In this document: in pieces, positions 47,461 to 56,252 of the stretch
Layout of the letters: the number at the start of each line of letters is the position of its first letter
Numbering within the stretch: the stretch's first letter is position 1
Assembly (NCBI RefSeq): GCF_012516395.1
Contig: NZ_CP051206.1
Span: forward strand, 3,633,501 to 3,697,500
DNA from: Dolichospermum flos-aquae CCAP 1403/13F
Lineage (GTDB): Bacteria; Cyanobacteriota; Cyanobacteriia; Cyanobacteriales; Nostocaceae
Length of the DNA stretch: 64,000 nucleotides
Reading direction: 5' to 3'
Notes under the pieces: model-generated
The model's input: the letters and a program-made list of their open reading frames with translations, nothing else
Told to the model about the DNA's origin: nothing
The model's database searches: none
Program-made: the position numbers and the translations under genes

Positions 47461-47966
47461 CCAATCATCAGTGGCTACTGGCTAAAGAATTCCGCTTTGA
47501 AGCAGCACATAAATTACCTTACCATGATGGTAAATGCTCCAGGCTGCATGGACATAGTTGGCGTGGAGTTGTTTATGTAGCTGGTGATACCTTAATAACA
47601 AAAGGTGCTAAACAGGGTATGGTAATGGACTATTCAGATATTAAAAAATATCTCAAACCCTTGCTTGAGAATTATTTAGATCACTATTATTTAAATGAAT
47701 CTATGGGTTTGGAATCACCAACCAGCGAAGCAATTGCTGCTTGGATTTATGAAAAATTAGAACAAGCAGGATTAGCGGGATTAACAGCAGTGAGAATTGA
47801 TGAAACTTGCACTTCTATCTGTTTGTATTCCAAAACCCGCATATCTGGTTGGTTGAATTCTGGTGAAAGTTTGAATTTACTGCAATCTCGTCAAAATGAT
47901 GATGTTAAGATTCCCCGGTCTGAAGACGCGGGGATTTCTGAAGAGTCCACAAAAGAACTTTCTTAG
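47457..47966 (+). CDS. queD: 6-carboxytetrahydropterin synthase
   Basis: 169 residues, longer than the usual 120-135. Makes 6-carboxytetrahydropterin from dihydroneopterin triphosphate. Zinc ligands His18, His31, His33 (FRFEAAHKL, LHGHSWRG) and catalytic Cys27 are present, as is the DYSDIKKYLKPLL block and the C-terminal ETCTSICLYSKT. The last roughly 45 residues (from ISGWLNSGE) run into the end of the IS605 element, so the native C terminus has probably been replaced. Core domain is intact. Confidence 0.9.
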   Translation: MTNHQWLLAKEFRFEAAHKLPYHDGKCSRLHGHSWRGVVYVAGDTLITKGAKQGMVMDYSDIKKYLKPLLENYLDHYYLNESMGLESPTSEAIAAWIYEKLEQAGLAGLTAVRIDETCTSICLYSKTRISGWLNSGESLNLLQSRQNDDVKIPRSEDAGISEESTKELS

Positions 47967-49185
47967 GCGCACTTAAAGCGCCTCTACCTACTCCACTTAA
48001 GTCAAACTTAAATATCGCAGCTACTTTTTTGATTATGTTAACTGCGCCGTTGCAGTCTGCATTTATTTTGATTCCAGTTGAGGTTCTAAATTGACCTCTA
48101 GTAATCCTAATTCCGCTAGATTTCCACCCTTCGGGTTTTGCACCAAATGTAGGTAGAACATCATTATCTAAAAACGATGTTTTTGAGGTATAACTCTCTT
48201 CAGTTTCCACAAAAACAATACCCGATTGTTCGCATAATTGGGCTATGCGTCCTTTGAGTTTAGCTGTTGGTATTTGAACAAACTTTTGATTGTTCTTTTT
48301 GCCCAGATCAGCACTGTCTTTTTGCCTCTGGTTCCATCCAAAAACAATCGTGCCAATTTTATTGTCTATGCAATGGTTGATGACAATTCTTGCAGCTTTA
48401 TTAACAGCGTTTCGCATTTGACGGTTACGCTTTTCGGTAATCGCTGCAAGTCGGTTAGACCAAAAACCCTGGGGTTTTCCTTCTTTGATGTTGGCAACTG
48501 TTTTGTTATACCATTGGTTCAAAGATTTTAGATGTAATCCGTCGATTATGAAGGATGTTCCCACGTTGGAAACACAAGTTAACCAATTATCGATACCGTG
48601 GTCGATGCCAATTACTTTAGACTTGTCAATCTCAATAATCGACTTTTCAGTTTGATAAACAAACTCAGCATAAAATTGACGGTTTCTAGGGAGTATGCGA
48701 ATTTCTTTCATGTCAGACCATTCCAGATTTGAAGGCATTGGTAAGAAAAATTCAGTTATCCCAAACCATGCTTTGACTTGATTACCTAGTGGAAACCTAA
48801 TTAAATTATCTACTAATTTTAACCATTTTTTTGGGTACGTGACAGTAAATAAACCTCCGGGTTTTCTATAATTAGGTACTCTCGGTTTTTGGTTTAATTC
48901 CCCTTTTTTAGATTTTGCTAGTAATTGTTTAAATGATTTGAAAGCCTCACCAACACTTAAACAAGTTTGTTGCATTGCCGAAGCATAGCCAGCATGAAAA
49001 TGTTTATTGTTTTTCATTTGAGCGGTTAAATCAAAACCGCTGACTATTTTCCCGGTTTTAAACCAAATTTGTCGTGCATAATAAACAGAACAATTATAAA
49101 GGCTATTCGATTCATGACATAGATACTCAATAATAGCTTTTGTTTCATTATCGCTATGAAGTAAAACCTGTTGACAACCAAACAC
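47905..49185 (-). CDS. tnpB: TnpB-type RNA-guided nuclease with unusual RuvC and no zinc ribbon
   Basis: 426 residues, GTG start with the SD ggaagg. RuvC-I Asp195 (GIDHGIDNW) and RuvC-III Asp377 (INADCNGAVNI) are present. Where the RuvC-II Glu normally stands (I-E-D-L) the sequence reads IVFGWNQ with Gly283. Glu residues 327, 329 and 330 (FVETEESYTSKTSFLDND) lie further on. The region of the Zn ribbon has no CxxC pair. This subgroup, with YTSK.SFLD after the Glu run, may use a rearranged catalytic Glu. Its 3' end and the end hairpin would overlap the omega RNA. Confidence 0.85.
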   Translation of the reverse strand: MFGCQQVLLHSDNETKAIIEYLCHESNSLYNCSVYYARQIWFKTGKIVSGFDLTAQMKNNKHFHAGYASAMQQTCLSVGEAFKSFKQLLAKSKKGELNQKPRVPNYRKPGGLFTVTYPKKWLKLVDNLIRFPLGNQVKAWFGITEFFLPMPSNLEWSDMKEIRILPRNRQFYAEFVYQTEKSIIEIDKSKVIGIDHGIDNWLTCVSNVGTSFIIDGLHLKSLNQWYNKTVANIKEGKPQGFWSNRLAAITEKRNRQMRNAVNKAARIVINHCIDNKIGTIVFGWNQRQKDSADLGKKNNQKFVQIPTAKLKGRIAQLCEQSGIVFVETEESYTSKTSFLDNDVLPTFGAKPEGWKSSGIRITRGQFRTSTGIKINADCNGAVNIIKKVAAIFKFDLSGVGRGALSAPKKVLLWTLQKSPRLQTGES

Positions 49186-49249
49186 TTGAATTACCTTCCG
49201 TGAATTATTGATTCATCTATATTTACTATGTTAGAGTATTGGTTGATAT

Positions 49250-49684
49250 ATGTCAATCCTTCAACCAATAAAAATGAGAAAAGATTCAATAGGATATAGA
49301 CACAATGAGCATTCTGTTGGTTTAGCTACTCTTCATCTAGTTTGGATACCTAAACGGAGAAAGCCTGTATTAAAGGGTGATGTTAAACTAAGATTATCTG
49401 AAATTTTAGATTCTGTTGCTCATGATAAAGATTGGATTATTAAAGCCAAAGAAATAGCCTCAGACCACGTTCACTTGCTTATAGAGTATGACGAAAAAAC
49501 ACCTATCTGTGATGTTGTCAAAGCTTTTAAAGGCCGTAGTTCTAAGTTATTGAGAGAAGAGTTCCCCGAATTAAAAAAACTCCCGTCACTCTGGACTAGA
49601 AGCTATTTTTATGATACTTCGGGCAAAGTAAGCACTAGTAACGTGATGGCATATATAAACGATCCACACCATGAAAGACATTAA
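49250..49684 (+). CDS. tnpA: IS200/IS605 Y1-transposase TnpA
   Basis: 144 residues. HUH motif HVH at 73-75 (ASDHVHLLIEYD), catalytic Tyr135 (NVMAYINDPHHERH), and the usual HNEHSVGLATLHLVWIPKRR N terminus. It catalyses single-strand cut-and-paste transposition. All parts look intact, so the element may still be mobile. Confidence 0.95.
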   Translation: MSILQPIKMRKDSIGYRHNEHSVGLATLHLVWIPKRRKPVLKGDVKLRLSEILDSVAHDKDWIIKAKEIASDHVHLLIEYDEKTPICDVVKAFKGRSSKLLREEFPELKKLPSLWTRSYFYDTSGKVSTSNVMAYINDPHHERH

Positions 49685-49794
49685 TCTTGAAAGCAGATAA
49701 ATCTGCTCGTGTCGTTTTTCCACCCCGCTCTAAAGAGACGGGTCCACCAAACTCCCGGATCTTTTTCGTGTCAAAATCATCTAAACTGGAATTT

Positions 49795-51078
49795 TTACTC
49801 CTGCGCTCCAGCTTGTTTTAATATTGTCCAAATACTGCGATAATTATTGAATTCTGCAATCATTAAAGCAGTATAACCACCCTGATTTTTCAAATCAACA
49901 TCCGCTCCAGCTTGTAGTAACATTACCACGGCTTGACTATAACCTTCCACTACAGCCCACATTAAAGCAGTTACGCCAGCCGAGTTTTGCAAATTCACAT
50001 TTGCTCCTTGTGCTAATAACAATTGGCATATTTCAGGATAGTTTGCAGCTATGGCTTTGACTAAGGCTGTTTTACCATCATCTGCTAATTTATTAATATC
50101 TGCACCATTCTCAAGTAATAGTTTCACAGTTAGGAAATGCCCTTTGGATACTGCTAAGGTAAGAGCAACTTCTCCAAAGTTTTTCTTTTCCATATCTGCC
50201 CCCGCACCCAGTAAAACGGCTACTATTTGACTATATCCCTGGAATGCCGCTATCAATAAAGGTGTATCTCCCAGATGGTTTCTAATTTGCACATCTGCCC
50301 CTCGTTGAAGTAATATTTTGACCACATCTATATATTCTTCCACAACCGCAAGATGTAAGGCTGTTTCACCTTCTTTATCTTGATGATTAATTTCCGCACC
50401 TGCGTCTAATAAAGCGGTGATAATAGCAGTATTTCCTGTTGCTGCGGCTGCTAATAGTGCTGTTCCATGATCAACATTTTTGATATTGACATCAGCCCCA
50501 GATGACAGCAATGCTTGTACTATTTCTAAATAACTTAAATCTGCCGCAATTATTAATCCTGTATCACCTTCTGAATCTTGGCTATTGACAATATTGCTAT
50601 TTTGTGATAATGCTTTAACAACTGCTGGATGTTTGTGTTTTATTGCCAGTTTTAAGGCGGTATCATTATCTTTGTCGGTAATGCTGATATCAGCACCAGC
50701 CGCTAATAAAATTTGCACAATCTCCAGATAACCTTTCAGTGCTGCTATCATTAATGCGGTACTACCATCATCATTGTTAGCATTGACATTTGCCCCTTTA
50801 GAGACTAACAATTTGACAACATCTATTTGATTAGCACTAGCAGCCAGCATTAATGCTGTTAAATTATAGGTTTTTCTAGTTAAGTTAATGTTAGCATCGG
50901 CATCCAAGAGCGATCGCACAATTTCTGTATAACCCAAATTCGCCGCAAACATCAATGCTGTAGTCCCATTTTCATCGCTAACATCCACCTTAGCACCAGC
51001 GGATAGCAGTGCAAATACTCCTTGAATATCACCAGTTTTCACAGCCTTCAGCAACGAGGTATTTTTATTTTCTATCAT
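49795..51078 (-). CDS. Ankyrin-repeat protein
   Basis: 427 residues built almost only from 13 consecutive ankyrin repeats of about 33 residues (pattern TALMIAA..GY.EIVQ.LL.AGADVN). No signal peptide or other domain is visible. The repeats are protein-protein interaction modules; the partner is unknown. The 3' end lies 20 bp from the IS605 element's right end, so the insertion nearly hit this gene. Confidence 0.95.
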   Translation of the reverse strand: MIENKNTSLLKAVKTGDIQGVFALLSAGAKVDVSDENGTTALMFAANLGYTEIVRSLLDADANINLTRKTYNLTALMLAASANQIDVVKLLVSKGANVNANNDDGSTALMIAALKGYLEIVQILLAAGADISITDKDNDTALKLAIKHKHPAVVKALSQNSNIVNSQDSEGDTGLIIAADLSYLEIVQALLSSGADVNIKNVDHGTALLAAAATGNTAIITALLDAGAEINHQDKEGETALHLAVVEEYIDVVKILLQRGADVQIRNHLGDTPLLIAAFQGYSQIVAVLLGAGADMEKKNFGEVALTLAVSKGHFLTVKLLLENGADINKLADDGKTALVKAIAANYPEICQLLLAQGANVNLQNSAGVTALMWAVVEGYSQAVVMLLQAGADVDLKNQGGYTALMIAEFNNYRSIWTILKQAGAQE

Positions 51079-51213
51079 TGGTTATGTCCTGTTTGGGTAG
51101 ATGTGACTGATTCCAACTCCAGATTACACTTTGGTAAGATTGAAAAATTTCTACGTAAGAAAAATAAATGTATGCTAAGTTTTATGAAGATTTAATAACC
51201 GGAAGTAAAAAAT

Positions 51214-51684
51214 ATGGCTTTTGAACTGACTCCAACAATCAGATTCTGGTTGAACTTTGCTCACCCAGTTACTATGTGGGTATTATTAGCACTTTCCTTG
51301 TATGCCGCATATTTAGGATTACAAGTACAGCGTACCAGAAATGCTCAGGGAGAAGAAAAGAAAGAACTAATTAAAGGGCGTTACACCATCAAACACCACC
51401 AAATTGGTTCTATTATGTTAGCACTAATGGTAGCCGGTTCCATTGGTGGCATGGCTGTTACCTACATTAATAATGGTAAGTTGTTTGTTGGACCGCATCT
51501 ATTAGCAGGATTAAGTATGACAGGTTTAATTGCTTTTTCTGCATCCCTATCTCCTTTCATGCAGAAAGGCGCAAATTGGGCGCGGATAACTCATATATTG
51601 TTAAATTTTGCTATTTTGGGGCTTTTCATCTGGCAAGCCCTCTCTGGTGTCGAAATTATCCAAAGAATTCTCACGAAAGCGTAG
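51214..51684 (+). CDS. DUF4079 family membrane protein
   Basis: 156 residues with four hydrophobic helices (FAHPVTMWVLLALSLYAAYLG; MLALMVAGSIGGMAV; LLAGLSMTGLIAFSAS; HILLNFAILGLFIWQALSG) and a loop KGRYTIKHHQIGS, typical of cyanobacterial DUF4079 proteins. Possible link to photosynthetic membranes is inference only. Divergent from the ankyrin gene. Confidence 0.78.
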   Translation: MAFELTPTIRFWLNFAHPVTMWVLLALSLYAAYLGLQVQRTRNAQGEEKKELIKGRYTIKHHQIGSIMLALMVAGSIGGMAVTYINNGKLFVGPHLLAGLSMTGLIAFSASLSPFMQKGANWARITHILLNFAILGLFIWQALSGVEIIQRILTKA

Positions 51685-51685
51685 A

Positions 51686-51757
51686 TTGTCAGTTGTTAGT
51701 TGTTAGTTGTCAGTTTCCTGTTCCCTGTTTCCTGTTCCCTATTCCCTATTTCTTCTG
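51686..51757. repeat. Heptamer short tandem repeats (ttgtcag / ttccctg)
   Basis: Two blocks of imperfect heptamers, ttagttg/ttgtcag then ttccctg/ttcctgt, between convergent DUF4079 and DUF1997 genes. Same class as the arrays at 2165 and 15378. Confidence 0.85.
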
Positions 51758-52363
51758 TTTCTTTTGAGGAAAAGGTATATCCAAGGATTGATAAAAGTCT
51801 TTTTGTACCTTGTGTGTGAGACGATGGGAAACCTGACGGACAATTTGATTAAGGATGCGATCGCCTGTAGACTGAATTAAAGAATAGGGTAATCGCTGAA
51901 TAAATCTGGGAAACTGCAACTCAACAACCAAATCCAACTCCCATTCCACCCGTGTAACCCCATCTAAATCACCTATCAATTGTGTTGATGATTTGTAATC
52001 CACCTCATAACCAGGTGCTTGATAATCAGGTACAGGAATAGTCCGAATGTGGAATTGACGATTTTGGGGGTTTAGCAACTCCAAGCCAATCTTTGGTTCT
52101 ACTTCGTAACCAAAAGCACCAAATTTACCCACCGCTAGAGCATAACTATTGTCCCCTAGCGGGAGTACCTTCATGGGTTCTGCACAACGGCCAAACCAGG
52201 AAGCATGAGTATTAAAATACTCCTCAACCTGCTCCACAGGTGCATACATTTCCATACTATCTTGATAATTGCCATAAAATTTAGTTGGAGTTGGATGATC
52301 TTTTTTAAAACCAGTATCATCTGCTACTTTCCAAGATTGATATTCACTATTGTTTGTCACCAT
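51746..52363 (-). CDS. DUF1997 family protein
   Basis: 205 residues. START/SRPBCC-like beta-barrel pattern: ASWFGRCAEPMKVLPLGDN, FGAFGYEVEPKIGLEL and LIGDLDGVTRVEWELDLVVELQFPRFIQRLP (two segments). It matches the DUF1997 cyanobacterial/plastid family, function unclear, possibly lipid or pigment binding. C-terminal KKQKK tail. Cytosolic, no signal. Confidence 0.78.
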   Translation of the reverse strand: MVTNNSEYQSWKVADDTGFKKDHPTPTKFYGNYQDSMEMYAPVEQVEEYFNTHASWFGRCAEPMKVLPLGDNSYALAVGKFGAFGYEVEPKIGLELLNPQNRQFHIRTIPVPDYQAPGYEVDYKSSTQLIGDLDGVTRVEWELDLVVELQFPRFIQRLPYSLIQSTGDRILNQIVRQVSHRLTHKVQKDFYQSLDIPFPQKKQKK

Positions 52364-52677
52364 AAATTTATTTTTTGTATATTTTGAAGTTTGTCTATAT
52401 TCATCATTCCCAATTGAGGGAAGTTTTTTCCCATTAAAATCCAGTTTTTACGAAAATATCAACAATTTGCCATTAACTTCACATAAAAATCATGAACTGA
52501 TTATATAAATCCTGCTAATAGCCTTCACCCCTTGTCTAAAGCCCAGACGTGGCTTCCTGAGTCAGCCACATCTTCAAGGGTTTTCGGCATTTTCGTTATA
52601 AAATAAATCAACAAGGCAGATTTATATGTATCTACTTAGCACTCCTAATTGACTAACTAGAAAATATCTAGCTTTTT
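52364..52677. other. Intergenic stretch before the structured repeat
   Basis: No gene seen. A hairpin gtggct/agccac occurs at about 52548-52570 (gtggcttcctgagtcagcca). It may be part of the leader of, or a second repeat beside, the element that begins at 52678. Confidence 0.4.
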
Positions 52678-52881
52678 GTCAGTAACCCAGCCCTAAAGGG
52701 ACTGGACTTGCAAGAGTAATCAAGCAAGCCGTGCTGACCAGACCACCCTGAGCGACTTGCCTTGAGCGATGTCGAAGGGTAGTCGAAGGGTAGCCGTTAT
52801 TTGAGTCACGACACCCCGGAATGCGAAGCTAGTTCCCTGCTATGTCATTTGCAATGAGTTTCCCACTTACCGCGAGGTCTT
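52678..52881 (+). ncRNA. Structured repeat, short copy (HEARO/omega-RNA-like candidate)
   Basis: Same element as 16998-17427 but shorter. Outer stem gtcagta/tgctgac, hairpin ccag-ccct/aggg-actgg, hairpin cttg/caag. The outer stem keeps pairing by a wobble where the two copies differ, which supports RNA folding. Conserved blocks gagtcacgacacccc and gctagttccctgct, and 3' end gagtttcccacttaccg, are identical. ATGA follows after 9 nt. A gagcgatgtcgaagggt repeat word is embedded in the middle. Confidence 0.5.
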
Positions 52882-53093
52882 ATGACTTTCTTGATAATCG
52901 TCATCCAATAGTTGATATTGTAACTAAATAAGCCAATACGTGATCATAGCAATATTACTGAAGTTTTTAATTTTTCCGAAAGCAAAGTGTAAGTTTTTGT
53001 AATTAGCCAAGAGAAGAAATTGAGAGGAGTTGAATTCTGAAAAGCTTTGAACTTAAAGGTGTAGAAAAACTCATCGCTCCCATAGCCTCACTT

Positions 53094-53711
53094 TTGGGCT
53101 TTGTGTACCTGTTTCAGTGGTATATTTTTGGAGATATACAATTATCTCCCGAACCCGTATTTACCAGAAAACAGCCTCCCCTAGTCATGAAAGGTGGAGA
53201 TCCTTATATTCGGGCATTAATGCGAACCATATCTGCCAGCGAAGCTAGTGGTAATCGTCCTTATTCTCTCTTGTATGGTGGTGAACAAATTAATGATCTC
53301 AGCCATCATCCTCAAAAATGTGTCACCATCATCACAGGACCGAATACAGGTAATTGTTCCACAGCCGCAGGTAGATATCAAATTATTAATACTACGTGGG
53401 ATCAAATTGCCCCTCGTTATCACCCAAAACCCGCAAAGATGATGCTTTGGACTAATTATAGCTTTGAAGCAGAGTATCAAGATGTAGTAGTTTACCGTTG
53501 GTTGAATGATGCAAAAGTTTGGGGTGTAAATATTCCTAAGCTATTACAGCAACAAAAATTAAATGACGTTTTGCGGAAACTTTCTCCCACATGGACAAGT
53601 TTGGGGTACGGGATAGAAAATAATTCTGTTAGTAATTCCTTACCCAAGATTTATCAGCAAATCTTAACAGAAGAATTAAAGCAAAATCCCAAAATCAAAA
53701 GGACAAAATAG
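53094..53711 (+). CDS. Lysozyme-like muramidase (GH104-type) with membrane anchor
   Basis: 205 residues from a TTG. Phage-endolysin-like domain: YIRALMRTISASEASGNRPY with the catalytic Glu, GRYQIINTTWDQIA and the C-terminal GVNIPKLLQQQ. The frame stays open upstream to 53034 and would add the missing part of an N-terminal anchor (LIAPIASLLGFVYLFQWYIF); the gaggag SD at 53024-53029 is ideally spaced for a start at a CTG (53037) or ATT (53034), while no SD precedes 53094. So translation may begin at a rare codon. It probably trims peptidoglycan at the membrane. Confidence 0.75.
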   Translation: MGFVYLFQWYIFGDIQLSPEPVFTRKQPPLVMKGGDPYIRALMRTISASEASGNRPYSLLYGGEQINDLSHHPQKCVTIITGPNTGNCSTAAGRYQIINTTWDQIAPRYHPKPAKMMLWTNYSFEAEYQDVVVYRWLNDAKVWGVNIPKLLQQQKLNDVLRKLSPTWTSLGYGIENNSVSNSLPKIYQQILTEELKQNPKIKRTK

Positions 53712-53721
53712 GAAAATTAGC

Positions 53722-54477
53722 TCAATCTACAAGAATTTTATTCTTCGCTGTCGCGGATACAGCCATAAATACCTTTGATTGAATAGGTTTTAGCACTTGC
53801 AACCCATTTAAATTTTGCAAACAATCTAAAGCTGCTTCCCGAATCATTACTTCTTTTTCCTGACTCAGTAGCAGTTGTAAACATTCCCTAATATCTTGTT
53901 GTATTACCGTATCAACTCGCTGACGGGTAATCAGTTTATTGAGTTGACGCATGGAAAGCAACCGTTTTAAAGGATCTTTTTCCGTGAAATTGTTTAACAA
54001 TTGATCAAGATAATCTTTCTCTTGATTTCCTTGAACACTGAATATTTGCCACACCAACAAAATTAAAGTTAATAGCGTTCCTATCCCTTGAACAATAGCA
54101 CCAGCAGCTAACCAATGACTAGGAGCATCAACCCAAATTGCCGAAGCCATATAAGTTATCACAGTCGCAATCCCACCACTAGCAACAGAATAAGCTAACC
54201 GACTGTTAGTGCTACTCATTAACTTGCGTATTTCTAGCCAGCGCAATTGCCAATTCCATTTTTGCACTGAGTAAGTAAATACCATGCTCCCAATGCCAAC
54301 AATAACAGCTAGTAGTAATTGCCAACTCCACAGCAGCATAGCCACAATAATTGTTAACAATCCCAGCAAAACACCAGGTTCATAAAAATGTTTAAAAATC
54401 TGCTGTTTTTGGCTTGCTGTCTTAATTTCTGAAATTTGATTGATGAATTGTTTCCAAGACGACGAAGCCTGTACCAC
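53722..54477 (-). CDS. Membrane protein with C-terminal helical-repeat domain
   Basis: 251 residues, not recognised. Two pairs of hydrophobic helices (GVLLGLLTIIVAMLLWSWQL; LLAVIVGIGSMVFTYSV; then YSVASGGIATVITYMASAI and AAGAIVQGIGTLLTLILLVW), followed by a roughly 90-residue soluble C-terminal part (LKRLLSMRQLNKLIT ... CLQLLLSQEKEVMIREAALDCL) of HEAT-like repeats. 10 bp from the convergent lysozyme gene. Confidence 0.65.
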   Translation of the reverse strand: MVQASSSWKQFINQISEIKTASQKQQIFKHFYEPGVLLGLLTIIVAMLLWSWQLLLAVIVGIGSMVFTYSVQKWNWQLRWLEIRKLMSSTNSRLAYSVASGGIATVITYMASAIWVDAPSHWLAAGAIVQGIGTLLTLILLVWQIFSVQGNQEKDYLDQLLNNFTEKDPLKRLLSMRQLNKLITRQRVDTVIQQDIRECLQLLLSQEKEVMIREAALDCLQNLNGLQVLKPIQSKVFMAVSATAKNKILVD

Positions 54478-54569
54478 AGTATTTACCCACTTAATTACAA
54501 AATTATAAATGTATTGTTTTTACTAATTGTGAGGATGAAATCAGCAAAATTCCATCCTTAAACAGAATG

Positions 54570-55193
54570 CTATTTATCTTGTAATCGAATATCAATTACA
54601 GACGCATTGAAGTTATAGTTAAAACCTTCCAATTCAAAAGGCATTCCAATTTTCACTTTGCTATTACCAAGAACAGGCCCATCTTTAGTGACTGTAGCTT
54701 GTCCTTCTAAAGTCAAGAGAAAATCTGTACTAAAGTTAATTTTTCTAGGATCTGGTAATTCTTTCACAGAACCATCTGGTTGACCAATTGTCAGTGTTCT
54801 CTCTAACTGCTCAACCGATTTAATCCCAATTTGACCATAGGGTTGATTACGGATAATCACATTAGTTTTACCACCTTTTGTGAATCCTTCTTTAACTAAC
54901 TGTTGAGGATTACGAACATTGAGTCCACGTACCAACAAATCTACCTCAATGGGTACTGTTTTCGCACCCACTTGAGCCACAGAACCAGAAGTACCAGGGA
55001 AAATAAAGATACCCACTATCACTAGCAAAATTACTAATGCAGCCCCTAAATCTAATAGGTTAATTTTACCGAACAAGCGACCTTTAGAATCTAAAATAGC
55101 CATAATCAGGTTTGGATAAGTTGCAGTTAAGTTTTCAGCTAAGTAATTGATTGTACCGTCAAGTTTTTTCAAATGATCCACAATCTTGATCAC
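54570..55193 (-). CDS. DUF4330 family protein
   Basis: 207 residues from a GTG; the conserved part begins at MAILDSKGRLFGKINLLD (ATG at 55103), which may be the true start. One N-terminal transmembrane helix (LGAALVILLVIVGIFIF) is followed by a soluble domain rich in strands (VEVDLLVRGLNV; RTLTIGQPDGSVKEL). Typical DUF4330 layout; function unknown. Confidence 0.8.
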   Translation of the reverse strand: MIKIVDHLKKLDGTINYLAENLTATYPNLIMAILDSKGRLFGKINLLDLGAALVILLVIVGIFIFPGTSGSVAQVGAKTVPIEVDLLVRGLNVRNPQQLVKEGFTKGGKTNVIIRNQPYGQIGIKSVEQLERTLTIGQPDGSVKELPDPRKINFSTDFLLTLEGQATVTKDGPVLGNSKVKIGMPFELEGFNYNFNASVIDIRLQDK

Positions 55194-55388
55194 TGAATCA
55201 GAATTGACAGAAACTAGACATTATGGTTATGCGACAGTTTATCATGATTGCAGGAGATTCAGTGTCATAGTAGCAGTAAGTTATTTGAATTGACTATTTG
55301 CCCTATCTGGAGTTGAAAATGCAACTTAGTAAACTGAAAATTCGTCCTCTAATTTTAAGTTCTCACACCAATCTCATATAACTCGATT

Positions 55389-56252
55389 ATGATTAACTCG
55401 CAAGGAATTTGGACAAATTATCGTTTGTGGCAGCGGCGCTGTTTGTATCCGTTCATTTCTGTAAGCGTTGCTTTAACTGTATGCCTGAGTACACAATTAT
55501 CAAGTAAAGCTATAGGTTTTAGCGATCTGATCCGTATAGTCCCACAAGTAACCCAGATATTTAATCTATCTAATATATCCGATCGCCAGGAAGTTGATCT
55601 TGGGCAGCAAATAAATCAAGAAATACAGCAAGAAGTCAGAATTTCTCGTAATTCACAACTAAACAGCTATGTTGAACAAATCGGTAGACGTTTAGCAGCT
55701 AATAGCACTCGTCCAAATATTCCCTATACTTTTCAAGTAGTCGAAGATCCTGCTGTTAATGCCTTTGCAACTGCCGGTGGTTTTATTTATGTGAATACAG
55801 GTTTGTTAAAAACAGCAGACAATGAAGCCGAATTTGCCAGTGTATTAGCTCATGAAATGGGACATATCGAAGGCAAACATTTAATTAAACAAATGCGACA
55901 ACAAGCTATAGCCAGTGGTGTAGCTACCGTATCCGGTTTAGATAAAAGCAAGGCAGTAGGAATTGGCGTGCGACTCGCCCTTAATCTTCCCCGCAGTCGC
56001 CAAGACGAATTTGATGCTGATAAAAGAGGATTAGCAAACATAACCCGCACTGGTTATGCTCAGTCAGCAATGGTTTCTTTTATGAAAAAGCTACAAAGAA
56101 GTAGCTCCGTACCTACATTTTTAAGTACACATCCAGGGGCGAGCGATCGCGTAATCTCCCTGCAAAATCAGATTAAAAATCAACCAAGTAGTCAAAATCA
56201 TGGTTTAGATAATCCGGTATATCAAAGCAAAATGAGAGCATTTTTGCCATAA
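55389..56252 (+). CDS. M48-family metalloprotease
   Basis: 287 residues. HExxH zinc motif in LAHEMGHIEGKH, the third ligand Glu/Asp in RQDEFDADKRGL, and the YVNTGLLKTADNEAEFASV block are those of M48B-type peptidases (BepA/LoiP-like). An N-terminal signal peptide (to about 40) predicts a periplasmic enzyme in envelope quality control. Its stop abuts the stop of the convergent phosphatase without a gap. Confidence 0.93.
   Translation: MINSQGIWTNYRLWQRRCLYPFISVSVALTVCLSTQLSSKAIGFSDLIRIVPQVTQIFNLSNISDRQEVDLGQQINQEIQQEVRISRNSQLNSYVEQIGRRLAANSTRPNIPYTFQVVEDPAVNAFATAGGFIYVNTGLLKTADNEAEFASVLAHEMGHIEGKHLIKQMRQQAIASGVATVSGLDKSKAVGIGVRLALNLPRSRQDEFDADKRGLANITRTGYAQSAMVSFMKKLQRSSSVPTFLSTHPGASDRVISLQNQIKNQPSSQNHGLDNPVYQSKMRAFLP

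Larger units (their letters stand above)
47885..49775. mobile_element. IS200/IS605-family insertion sequence (IS605 type, divergent tnpA and tnpB)
   Basis: About 1.9 kb. tnpB runs leftward and tnpA rightward from a 64-bp shared centre, the IS605 arrangement. Imperfect end hairpins are cccc-gg-tct/aga-cg-gggg-type at 47913-47933 and cccg-tct/aga-cggg-type at 49724-49742; a perfect agcagat/atctgct hairpin sits at 49692-49707. The exact cut sites cannot be fixed without an empty-site sequence. The left end is inside the 3' part of queD; the right end lies near the ankyrin gene stop. Confidence 0.88.
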
